Origin: Chthoniobacter flavus
GTDB taxonomy: Bacteria > Verrucomicrobiota > Verrucomicrobiia > Chthoniobacterales > Chthoniobacteraceae
Assembly: GCA_945861435.1 (NCBI GenBank)
Contig: CAMAUX010000028.1
Span: 1 to 64,000, forward strand
Length of the DNA: 64,000 nt
Direction of reading: 5' to 3'
Under the pieces are notes generated by a model. The model worked only from the letters and a program-made list of their open reading frames with translations. It made no database searches and was not told where the DNA came from. Positions 1 to 7,711 of this stretch are shown in pieces. The position numbers and the translations under genes were made by a program. Within the stretch, counting starts at the first letter, position 1. Every line of letters starts with the position of its first letter.

Positions 1-146
1 AACGCCACACGGCAATGCACATGAAGCAAACCGGAGAACAGCCTCCGAGAGCCGGATGCGGGAAATCCGCCCGTCCGGTTCGATGAGGGGGAGATGAGGA
101 CATGGAGTGGTTGTGGCCGCAAACCATCCTCGTCTCCCTACTCTAT
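1..146 (+). mobile_element. 3' end of a group II intron (domains V and VI)
   Basis: Bases 49-81 fold as a domain V hairpin. The outer 8-bp stem (49-56 with 74-81) begins GAGCCGGA and ends TCCGGTTC, with the catalytic AGC triad at 50-52, a bulge, and a short distal stem capped by a GAAA-type loop. Bases 89-100 then pair with 127-138 over 12 bp (one G-U), forming a domain VI stem. It is followed by a pyrimidine-rich tail ending CTACTCTAT near 146, which resembles bacterial group II intron 3' ends. The intron reverse transcriptase and 5' half lie outside the window, so intron class and activity cannot be judged. The 3' splice position is inferred. Confidence 0.8.
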
Positions 147-197
147 TGATGAGGAGTGCTGGCTGGAAACGGGCGCCGGGACTAGACTGCTGGGATC

Positions 198-677
198 GTG
201 AAAAAGGTAGGGCTCATCGCACAACTCATCGCACATCTTGCAGCCCGGATGGAGGGCTTCGAACGATCGGCACGTTCGGCTCACGCCGAGGCGACCCACG
301 AACAGAACAAGGCCGAGAACAAGTACGACACCCGCGCGTTGGAGGCCTCCTACCTCGCCGAGGGACAGACCCGCCAGGCGTTCGAGGTGGGCCGGGCGAT
401 GGAACTCCTCGGGTCTTTCGCCCCGCGCGACTTCACGCCGCAGGATCCCGTGGATCTCGGCGCGCTCGTGGAGCTCGAGGGCAAGGGAGGCTCGGCATGG
501 TATTTCCTGAGTCCGTGTGCCGGAGGAGCGGAGCTTGTCTGGGAAGGGCGTGAAGTACTGGTGCTCACACCCAAGGCACCACTGGCACTCCAGCTTCTCG
601 GCCAGAAGAAGGGCGCCAAGCTCAAGGTGCAGATCGGCCGGGAACGGGCTGGTTATCTCCTGAAATCAGTCCTGTAG
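198..677 (+). CDS. GreA/GreB-like transcription elongation factor domain protein
   Basis: 159 residues from a GTG start. The N-terminal 75 residues are helical and charged. The C-terminal part (about 85-159) resembles the FKBP-like C-terminal domain of GreA/GreB: a strand with GALVELE, then a segment about modification and placement (APLALQLLGQKKGAKL) that matches the Gre 'SPLGRALLGKKxGD' turn. Proteins of this size with a GreAB domain occur in PVC bacteria and are thought to bind RNA polymerase in the secondary channel; that role is inferred here. It starts 52 bp after the group II intron end, so its promoter may lie within or upstream of the intron. A strong hairpin follows it. Confidence 0.75.
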   Translation: MKKVGLIAQLIAHLAARMEGFERSARSAHAEATHEQNKAENKYDTRALEASYLAEGQTRQAFEVGRAMELLGSFAPRDFTPQDPVDLGALVELEGKGGSAWYFLSPCAGGAELVWEGREVLVLTPKAPLALQLLGQKKGAKLKVQIGRERAGYLLKSVL

Positions 678-688
678 CAGGAAAATGA

Positions 689-719
689 AACGCCCTCCGC
701 GGCGAACCGGGAGGGCGTT
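689..719. terminator. Bidirectional hairpin between convergent genes
   Basis: A perfect 10-bp inverted repeat (AACGCCCTCC with GGAGGGCGTT) and an 11-base loop lie between two convergent genes. The A-rich and T-containing flanks are short, so it may act as a terminator for either strand. Confidence 0.6.
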
Positions 720-756
720 GGGAGAGACGTAAAGGCGCCGAAGCGCTCAGCGGCGG

Positions 757-1500
757 TCAATTGGCAGGAGCCACGAGCTTGGGGACAAAAGCTTTGGTGG
801 TGGAGAGGGAACCCGCGTAGATGGCGGAGCCTGCATCGGTGTCGAGGCTGAACTGGAACTGGCCAGCCCAGAGGTAATTCTGCAGGAGGAGTGCCGTCAG
901 ATAGCGGTCGCTCACATCATCCGTGGCGGGATCGTAGTTTGGATTGAGGGAGCGCACCGTCTTCACAGTGGCCCGGACGGTACCGAGCACGGTGCCCTCT
1001 GCGCCCCCATAGTAGTTGTCATCGGCCGTGGTGATGACACCGAGATGCTGGGAAAGGAGATTCGTGTAGTCGGTAAGAAAAGTGCCCGAGGTGACTTGAA
1101 AGATGATGAGCTTGGTCGCGCCATACTTCTTGTCCACCACGCAGACTTCGCCGGAACCGTCGATCCCAGTACCCTCAACCAAGACGTCCTCACCATAGGA
1201 TGCGCCCGCAGCGCGGAAGATCAGCTCAAGGTCGGATGTCTTGTAAGCGATGCCTGTGTCGGGGTCCACCGGGTCCTCGATGGCCTCGAGCGCCTGCGCG
1301 AGGAGGGCCGTCTTGCTGATTTTAACGCTGCGGTTGACGGGTTTCACATAGTCCGGATCGGTGCTGACGTCCTGAAGGTACCGGACCGTTCCTGTGATAT
1401 TCAGAACCCAGTCACCCGCTTGTGCGGGCAGGCAGGCGAGGGCAATCAAAGCGCAGCCAAGCAATGTGGAAAGAAACCGCGCCGAACGATAAGACTTCAT
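757..1500 (-). CDS. Exported protein of unknown function
   Basis: 247 residues counted from the ATG at 1500. This start is chosen because it opens a clear Sec signal peptide: basic MKSYRSAR, a hydrophobic core, and a likely cut after PAQA near residue 26. The longer upstream frame would put that signal internally. The mature protein is acidic, mostly beta-like, and has no family motif I recognise; it has two Cys (GEVCVV is one). It is convergent with the Gre-like gene and divergent from the Tat-exported oxidoreductase. Real gene status is supported by the signal peptide and the terminator. Confidence 0.7.
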   Translation of the reverse strand: MKSYRSARFLSTLLGCALIALACLPAQAGDWVLNITGTVRYLQDVSTDPDYVKPVNRSVKISKTALLAQALEAIEDPVDPDTGIAYKTSDLELIFRAAGASYGEDVLVEGTGIDGSGEVCVVDKKYGATKLIIFQVTSGTFLTDYTNLLSQHLGVITTADDNYYGGAEGTVLGTVRATVKTVRSLNPNYDPATDDVSDRYLTALLLQNYLWAGQFQFSLDTDAGSAIYAGSLSTTKAFVPKLVAPAN

Positions 1501-1512
1501 GGCATCTATTAA

Positions 1513-1522
1513 GCATATATGC
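1513..1522. promoter_or_regulatory. AT-rich palindrome in a divergent intergenic region
   Basis: GCATATATGC is a perfect 10-bp palindrome 13 bp before the leftward gene start and about 100 bp before the rightward one. It could be part of a promoter or an operator; there is no second copy to support a binding site. Confidence 0.2.
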
Positions 1523-1621
1523 GGAGCTTTAGTCGAGCCCACTTGTCCGGCCTGCCGCTGGGTTTGGAATTTACCAGCGGGCCGCATTTGGGGCAGGCTC
1601 CCGCTTTCAACCCGCACCCAC

Positions 1622-2944
1622 ATGAACACTCCCTTCCCCTCCCGCCTCGTGAGCCGCCGTCATTTCCTTCAGCAGACCTCCCTTGCAAGCGGGGCGCTGC
1701 TTGCAAGCCTGCCCGCATCCCGCTTCGCGCATGCAGCGGGAGGCAGCCAGATCCGACTGGCGATGGTGGGGTGCGGCGGACGCGGCTCGGGGGCCGCGAA
1801 TCAGGCGCTGAGCTCAAAGGCGAACGTGAAGCTGGTGGCGGTGGCGGAACTTTTCAAAGAGAAGGCGGACATCGCCATCAAGAACCTCCAGACCCAGCAC
1901 TCCTCCAACGTGGATGTGCCCGAAGAGCGGATCTTCCTCGGGTTTGATGCCTACAAGCAGGCGATCGCGGCGGCGGACGTGGTGATCCTCGCGACCCCGT
2001 GCACGTTCCGCCCGATGATGTTCGAGGAGGCAGTGCGCCAAGGCAAACACGTGTTCATGGAGAAGCCGGTGGCGGTGGACGCCTACGGAATCCGCCGTGT
2101 GCTCGCGGCCGCTGCGGAGGCAAAGAAAAAGAACCTCAAGGTGGGCGTCGGCCTGCAGCGCCGTCACAAGCCCGGCTATCTGGAGACCGTGAAGCGCGTG
2201 CAGGACGGGGCGATCGGCGAGATCATGTACGCGCGCACCTTCTGGGACATGGGCGAGGCGCGGGCCATGGTGCCGCGCCGGCCGGAATGGAACGAGCTCG
2301 AGTACCAGCTTCACAACCAGTTCTATTTCAACTGGCAGTGCGGCGACATCCACGTCGACCAAGGCCTGCACAACATCGATGTCATCAACTGGGTGAAGGG
2401 CTCCTACCCCGTGCGCGCCGTGGGCGTCGCAGGAGCCGAGGTGCGCCGCGGCAAGGACGCCGGCTGCATCTTCGACCACTTCGCCATCGAGTATGAGTAC
2501 GCGGACGGCTCGCGGCTCTTTGCGCAGAACCGGCAGATCCCGGGCTGCTTCAATTACGTCGCAGAAACCGCGCACGGCACCCTCGGCTCCGTGGAGATGG
2601 TGAACGACCGCAACATCTTCGTGATCACGGGCAAGAATGCGTGGCGTTACCCGGTGGAGGAACCCAAGGTGGATCCGTACCAGCGCGAACACGACGACCT
2701 CTTCGAGGCGATCGTAAAAGACCTCCCCTACAACGAGGCCGAGCGCGGCGCCATGAGCACCATGACCGCCATCATGGGTCGCATGGCCGGCTATTCCGGC
2801 CAGAAGATCGAGTGGGACGACGCCATCAAGTCCGAGGTCCGCATGGCCCCCGAGATCCGATCCCTGCAGGATCCCGCGCCGATCCAACCCGACGCCAACG
2901 GTGCCTATCCGCTGCCGGTCCCTGGAAAGTACAAGGCCCTCTGA
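1622..2944 (+). CDS. Tat-exported Gfo/Idh/MocA family oxidoreductase
   Basis: 440 residues. The start at 1622 gives a twin-arginine signal (SRRHFL at residues 11-16, then a mild hydrophobic stretch to about residue 36). A Rossmann fold follows, opening with IRLAMVGCGGRG, and then the family's EKP dipeptide motif (MEKPVAVD) typical of Gfo/Idh/MocA NAD(P)-dependent sugar or polyol oxidoreductases. The C-terminal half contains HVDQGLHNIDVINW, which carries the family's conserved His. Tat export suggests the protein folds with its cofactor before reaching the periplasm. Many paralogues of this type occur in Verrucomicrobia and Planctomycetes and are linked with carbohydrate degradation; the substrate here is unknown. 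Confidence 0.92.
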   Translation: MNTPFPSRLVSRRHFLQQTSLASGALLASLPASRFAHAAGGSQIRLAMVGCGGRGSGAANQALSSKANVKLVAVAELFKEKADIAIKNLQTQHSSNVDVPEERIFLGFDAYKQAIAAADVVILATPCTFRPMMFEEAVRQGKHVFMEKPVAVDAYGIRRVLAAAAEAKKKNLKVGVGLQRRHKPGYLETVKRVQDGAIGEIMYARTFWDMGEARAMVPRRPEWNELEYQLHNQFYFNWQCGDIHVDQGLHNIDVINWVKGSYPVRAVGVAGAEVRRGKDAGCIFDHFAIEYEYADGSRLFAQNRQIPGCFNYVAETAHGTLGSVEMVNDRNIFVITGKNAWRYPVEEPKVDPYQREHDDLFEAIVKDLPYNEAERGAMSTMTAIMGRMAGYSGQKIEWDDAIKSEVRMAPEIRSLQDPAPIQPDANGAYPLPVPGKYKAL

Positions 2945-2965
2945 GGACCTGCTGAAGGTTTTCGA

Positions 2966-3004
2966 CCCGGCTGGAGGCGCGCTCGCAAGCGTCCGCCCGC
3001 CGGG
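2966..3004. terminator. GC hairpin between convergent genes
   Basis: CCCGGC (2966-2971) pairs with GCCGGG (2999-3004), enclosing a second small GC-rich hairpin (CGCTCGCAAGCG region). It lies between two convergent stop codons. No T-run is present, so this is a weak terminator call. Confidence 0.3.
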
Positions 3005-3040
3005 ATATCCGTCGGGATGAGGCGGTGACCCTGAATTACT

Positions 3041-5584
3041 TCATGTGTTTGCCGGGGACCACTGCCGCGCACGCGCGCAGACCTCGGCGATACGCTTTCC
3101 CAATTCCTCACCACCAGCGGATAATCTACCCGCCAGACCTGCCAGCGCATCCAGTGCGGAGATATCCTTCCGATATCGCTCGCAAAGCCTTTGGTAACTC
3201 CGCCGGTCTTTGGTGCAAACCAGCGTCTGCGGCGAGCCGTTGCGGTCGGTGACGTGCGTCATATCAAGACGGTAAAGATCGATTTGCTTGTGCAAATGCT
3301 GGCGGCGCTCCTTTTTCACGCGGAATCGGTGAGTCCGCTCCACCGGATCAAGGGTGAACGCCTGCAGTTCGCGGCAGTCGGCGCAATGACGACCCGCCAT
3401 CTTCACGTCCTGCCGCCAGTCCCTCGGGGCTTCCGGTGGAAGACCGCTGCGCCGAAGCAAGAACTCCACGCTGTGCTCCCACAAACGGGTCGTCGCTGCA
3501 TCCCATGTTTTCAATGAACCCAGCGCCGGGACAAGAACCGTCACGGGATCAAACACCGCCGGACGCGCCGCGAACTTCTCCACCGCTGCAACACGCAGGG
3601 CGCTCGCTTTCAGGCTGGCCAGCACCTCCATCAAGTTCGTCACCAGCGCGGCGTTCACGGGACAGGGTTCTTCCGTCATCCGCCGGCTCCATTCGTTGTC
3701 GCTCTGTTTTTCGCCCACTTCATCCAGCCTGCCAACCGCGACCTCGGCAATCTGCCGCAATGCGCCTTGCCATTCACGGGACCGGATCGCGGCTTTACCG
3801 CCCTCGACACAGCCGCGCTCCGGCAGCGCGCGCGCCATGGAGCACATCAGTTCCACGCACGCCCCGTGCAGACGCCGGGTATGCCGACGCATGAGTTCAG
3901 ATAATAGTGCCGCCGTTTTCTCCGGGCCCAGGAGCCGGACACTGTCGACGAGCGAAGCGTTGTCGCTTCCGTCGTAATCGCGCGTCACGACTTCGGCGAT
4001 GAACTGCTCCAACACCGAAGCGTCGCCAAGTTTAGTGAGCAGCCGCAACATCCCGTCCCTCTTTTCCGGCCGGGCAGGCTCTGAGTAATCGGGATATTCA
4101 GGCGCTCTCCTCCAAGCGCTCACCAACTGCCGGGCGAGTGCAACAACTCCTTTGCGCGCGATCGACGACGCTTTTTTCTCCGCGCACTCTTCGATCCTCT
4201 CCTGCAGATAAGGCAGCGCGGCCGTGACGCCAGCTTGCAACAGCACCGAGGCGTAACGCTCGCGCCGCCATATCATCAGCGCCGCGCGATGATAGGAGCG
4301 CTCGAAACTTGCGCCCTCATTTCCGCTCGCCTCCATGAGCCGCTGCCTGTCGGGCTTCTCCCCGTCCAGCGCGCCCATCGGAAGCAGTTCACCCGGCTCC
4401 AACGGAATCTCCCCGAACTCCACCGACTGATCGCTCAGGTCCCGCCACTGGTTCACATAATGCCGCCAGTCACTGACCTCGATGACTTCGAAATCGTCGC
4501 TGCCGGCATATTCCTTCTCGTCGCAATGGCGGTGCCGCCCCCAAACGCTGCGGGAGTCGGGATCATAATATTCCTCCGCCGCCCCTGACTCTTCGATATG
4601 CACGACCCCCAGATGCACCGCACATCCCGCGCGTTCCGCCGCTTGCACCAGCACCTTCACCCGCGCCGCATCCGCCGACTTCAGTCCGACAAATGATAAT
4701 CCGTCCGGGCTGTATTGATGCTCCAACAGCCATGCGACTTTCAGCGCCGCACGGGAGGCGGAAAGATTTCTTTCCAGCAATTCCGCCGCGGCCGCGATTT
4801 GTTTCTCGTAATCCGGCGCACTGAGCGCAGATGGATCGCCCTCCACCATCTGCAACGGCTTGCCGAGCCGGGGGGAGCGAGATTTTTTCGTGCGTTGCGG
4901 CCGAGCCTCCACGCGAGTGCGGTCCTGAATGAGGTTGTAAATCAAACACACACGGCTGCCCTCCGTGATGGCCCGCACCTCATGTTCGCAGTCTGCGTAA
5001 AACGCAGCAAAGCTCGCTTCCGAAACTTCAGCGCGGCTCATATCCACCACGACTTCGCGCCCCGCGTGACGAATCACCAGCTCACCCCCCCGATGCGCCG
5101 ACGGCAATGCGACCACGAGCGTGCCGAACATCCCGCCGGCTTTCTCCGTGTCGCGATGCGTCAGAAAAAACCCGCCCTCCTTATACACGAGCATCTTGTA
5201 AAATTCAGCGGATACCGCCAGCCCCTCACAACCCAGCCCGACGATGACTTGCCTCAAAATAGTGTCGAAACTCGCCGCCCAAGATTTGCCGGTGATCCGC
5301 ACTTTTCCGGGCTGCAACTGCCACACCTTGCGCACCGATTCATCGAGGATGGTTTCCTCGCCGCGACCATAAGGCGCGCGGCTCGCCTGCGAAGTCAGTG
5401 AGGCGATTTGGGCTGGCGGAACGGGAAAAGACAGCACCCCAACACCAGTCACTTCCACTTTCGGCATGGGAATTTCCACGACGCCATTCGCAAAGAAATC
5501 CCCCGCCCGCTCGACGCCCTCGAGCAGTTCTTCCAGCGCCTTGAGTTCCTGATTGTACTCAATATGAATCGAATCATCGGACAT
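3041..5584 (-). CDS. Large 2OG-Fe(II) oxygenase (prolyl 4-hydroxylase-like) protein
   Basis: 847 residues from the ATG at 5584; an in-frame ATG at 5620 would add 12. Residues about 110-220 form a 2-oxoglutarate/Fe(II) dioxygenase core: H143 and D145 (in FFLTHRDTEK), a distal H201 (DCEHEV) and R211 (GSRVCLIYNL), the usual iron and 2-oxoglutarate ligands. The long C-terminal part is mainly helical, with HEAT-like pairs and several Cys (HCADCREL), and has no catalytic motif I recognise. Similar large proteins with an N-terminal P4H domain exist in bacteria and fungi; their substrates are unknown. It lies alone between convergent and divergent neighbours. Confidence 0.8.
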   Translation of the reverse strand: MSDDSIHIEYNQELKALEELLEGVERAGDFFANGVVEIPMPKVEVTGVGVLSFPVPPAQIASLTSQASRAPYGRGEETILDESVRKVWQLQPGKVRITGKSWAASFDTILRQVIVGLGCEGLAVSAEFYKMLVYKEGGFFLTHRDTEKAGGMFGTLVVALPSAHRGGELVIRHAGREVVVDMSRAEVSEASFAAFYADCEHEVRAITEGSRVCLIYNLIQDRTRVEARPQRTKKSRSPRLGKPLQMVEGDPSALSAPDYEKQIAAAAELLERNLSASRAALKVAWLLEHQYSPDGLSFVGLKSADAARVKVLVQAAERAGCAVHLGVVHIEESGAAEEYYDPDSRSVWGRHRHCDEKEYAGSDDFEVIEVSDWRHYVNQWRDLSDQSVEFGEIPLEPGELLPMGALDGEKPDRQRLMEASGNEGASFERSYHRAALMIWRRERYASVLLQAGVTAALPYLQERIEECAEKKASSIARKGVVALARQLVSAWRRAPEYPDYSEPARPEKRDGMLRLLTKLGDASVLEQFIAEVVTRDYDGSDNASLVDSVRLLGPEKTAALLSELMRRHTRRLHGACVELMCSMARALPERGCVEGGKAAIRSREWQGALRQIAEVAVGRLDEVGEKQSDNEWSRRMTEEPCPVNAALVTNLMEVLASLKASALRVAAVEKFAARPAVFDPVTVLVPALGSLKTWDAATTRLWEHSVEFLLRRSGLPPEAPRDWRQDVKMAGRHCADCRELQAFTLDPVERTHRFRVKKERRQHLHKQIDLYRLDMTHVTDRNGSPQTLVCTKDRRSYQRLCERYRKDISALDALAGLAGRLSAGGEELGKRIAEVCARARQWSPANT

Positions 5585-5767
5585 GCGCGAATCGATATGG
5601 GGTCCGTCATACCTCGGCAAGTCCGGGCGCGACCGAGACGGTTGCGACGGTAAAATCAGGCAGCCTCATGTTAGTTCAAATCAAATAGCCGGGCGCGTTA
5701 GTATCTCACCGCTCACTTGTCAGCGGCAACGTGGTCCGGCAACCTCTCGTTAGATAAAAAGCCTGAT

Positions 5768-6516
5768 ATGAGCGAACTCCACGACACCCTTTGGGCGCTG
5801 TGCCGCAAGCTGCCCACAGACTTCACTCCCCATGGCGATCGCGTCCGTGACACCGCAAGCCGTGCGCGGATTGTTCCCAAGGCTGCAGGTATTTCATCCC
5901 CCTGCAATGCGAGTCGGGTGACGACTGGGGCGTCTGCGCTAATCCGAAAAGTCCACGCGCCGGTCTTCTCACCTTCGAGCAACAAGGCTGCCCACAGTTC
6001 GAATCGAAGGATGAACCCAAAACACAACCAGCCCCGGTGAGGCTGGCTGATGATGAACCAACCGGCGGGGCCGATACGCCGCTGCGAAAACTCACGATAG
6101 ACTTCGCTGAACTGCTCTTCGCCATGGAAGACACGGACAATGGCCTGGGCGAACCCGTCGAATACTACCTCGACACCGAGACAGGAGACATCCTCCTGAT
6201 TCACGAAGACTTAGACGATGCGGAGGAGGTGCGCGAACTCATTGAATCTGGCCTTGGCGAACGCTTCCGGCTCATCGAACCGCTCGAATCGCGTGATCGC
6301 TTCCGTATCATGGAAAACTTCGTCCTCTCGCTGCCGGAGTCCCGCCTGAAGACACGCCTGTCCGACGCCCTCTCCCGCAACAAACCCTTTCGCCACTTCC
6401 GGGACATCGTCCAGGAGGACCTCGCGGTGCGCGACCAGTGGTTCACCTTCCAGAACCAAGCCCTCGCCCAACACGCTCGCGATTTGCTGGCGAGCTTGGG
6501 AATCGAGGCAGCGTGA
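5768..6516 (+). pseudogene. Cys-rich + UPF0158 gene with an apparent frameshift near 5850
   Basis: The frame used by the UPF0158 gene stays open upstream to 5851 and encodes a conserved-looking Cys-rich segment: CADCSQGC, then DWGVCANPKSP, then LLTFEQQGC, which suggests a small metal-binding knuckle. No start codon precedes it in that frame, because TGA lies at 5848-5850. In the next frame, an ATG at 5768 opens MSELHDTLWALCRKLP and reads up to the same place before becoming random. The simplest reading is one gene with a single-base frameshift between about 5835 and 5857, real or a sequencing error. Programmed frameshifting is possible, but no slippery site is evident. Confidence 0.55.
6037..6516 (+). 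CDS. UPF0158 family protein (C-terminal, uninterrupted part)
   Basis: 159 residues if read from the GTG at 6037. The core (LTIDFAELLFAME..., then VEYYLDTETGDIL) matches the UPF0158 family, a small acidic protein of unknown function whose members begin close to this point. The C-terminal half is helical and contains FRIMENFVLSLP and FRHFRDIVQED, also typical of the family. This could be a complete protein, but the same frame extends upstream into a Cys-rich segment, so it may be the larger part of a frameshifted gene described separately. Confidence 0.7.
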   Translation: MRLADDEPTGGADTPLRKLTIDFAELLFAMEDTDNGLGEPVEYYLDTETGDILLIHEDLDDAEEVRELIESGLGERFRLIEPLESRDRFRIMENFVLSLPESRLKTRLSDALSRNKPFRHFRDIVQEDLAVRDQWFTFQNQALAQHARDLLASLGIEAA

Positions 6517-6715
6517 TTACGACGGCGGAAATCGTTCACGAGCACGGAGGGGTTCATCCAGTCACGCCCTGCGCGAAGCTTCCGGGGAAATCACGGCGTT
6601 GGGACTCCGTTGCGTCCGGGTCAATTTAAGTGACCAAGGAGAGCGCAAAACCCAACCGCGAAGCCATCCACTTCAACCCACCCGTAATCCACCACTGGCG
6701 GCCAACGAGTAGACG
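6517..6715. other. Intergenic, nothing recognised
   Basis: About 200 bp between the UPF0158 stop and the 3' end of the tRNA. I see no coding frame with support and no clear hairpin. Confidence 0.5.
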
Positions 6716-6791
<76 letters not shown>

Positions 6792-6917
6792 GTGACTAAA
6801 AATCGTCCCCCACGGAAAGGGGTCGGGACGCTACCGCACGCCAGTCAGGCGCGCAAACGGAATCTCACCGAACCTCCTGTGTGGAGATTCTCGCCAAGCG
6901 ACAGAAGCGCGGTCTGG

Positions 6918-7634
6918 TCAGGGCACCTGCAGCGCGTCCTGCCCCCTCGGCACAGTCACCATGCCCGGGGAACTCGGATTGAAACTGGCAAGCGCCGCCG
7001 CCTTGGATGTCTTCACCCGTCCCTCCAAGCTGCGATCCATCTTAAGCATCACAGCGTAGAGCCGTTCGTAGTGCTCCGAGAGCGCCGCGCGACGCTCACG
7101 GTCCGTCCGCGCAGAAACCGCGCGTGCCTTGGCCTCCTGCACCACGGGGTCGTTCAGCGCCCGAATCTGAACCTGACGGAAACGAACCCTCTCGGAACGC
7201 TCGTCAGCCAACACCTCCGTCTTGGACCGATCAGCTTTCGCATCCAGCCCGTCGGTCATGGCCCGCACCTCTTTGGGAAGCGTGAGATCCTTTGATGCCT
7301 CCAGCACATCACCCGGAATGACACTCTGGACCCCATCGGGAAGCAAAGGCAGCAGGGAACTCACCCGACCGGGCTTCGATTCCGCTGATCTCGAGGACGC
7401 AGCGGCTTCTTCCGCACTTTTTCCGGCCCCCTCAGCTTTCGGGGTCTCCTTCGCCGCTTCTTTCGGTTCCTTTGCCGGTTCCTTTGCCGGTTCTTTTGCC
7501 GGTTCCTTTGCCGGTTCCTTTGCCGATTCCTTGGGCTGATCCTTATCCTGCTCCTTGGCCGACTCTTGAGCGCGCAGGGGGATTGTAAAAGCGAAGAGGG
7601 CGAGGAGGAGGCCGATTGGAGCGGAAGCTTTCAT
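6918..7634 (-). CDS. Exported protein with a KEPA repeat region, function unknown
   Basis: 238 residues. The start at 7634 opens a Sec signal peptide (MKASAPIGLL..., cut near LRAQ, residue 23). Residues about 24-75 are low complexity, dominated by Lys, Glu, Pro and Ala, with KEPA tetrapeptides repeated five times from a 12-bp DNA repeat. A helical charged C-terminal part follows (ERSERVRFRQVQIRAL..., ALSEHYERLYAVMLKM). No family recognised. KEPA-type stretches usually act as extended spacers. It is divergent from pabB, whose true start is unclear, so the two 5' ends may share a promoter region. Confidence 0.75.
   Translation of the reverse strand: MKASAPIGLLLALFAFTIPLRAQESAKEQDKDQPKESAKEPAKEPAKEPAKEPAKEPKEAAKETPKAEGAGKSAEEAAASSRSAESKPGRVSSLLPLLPDGVQSVIPGDVLEASKDLTLPKEVRAMTDGLDAKADRSKTEVLADERSERVRFRQVQIRALNDPVVQEAKARAVSARTDRERRAALSEHYERLYAVMLKMDRSLEGRVKTSKAAALASFNPSSPGMVTVPRGQDALQVP
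7465..7524. repeat. 12-bp tandem repeat, 5 copies, coding
   Basis: Five units of GGTTCCTTTGCC (one with a single change) in register with the reading frame of the minus-strand gene, where each unit encodes Gly/Ala-Lys-Glu-Pro tetrapeptides (KEPA). Partial units flank it on both sides. Confidence 0.9.
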
Positions 7635-7711
7635 GGGTGAACGGGGTTGAGCCGAAGCATAACGCGAAGATTTCATTTGAAAAGAGCTCCATCCTCACGC
7701 ACAGGCGGGGG

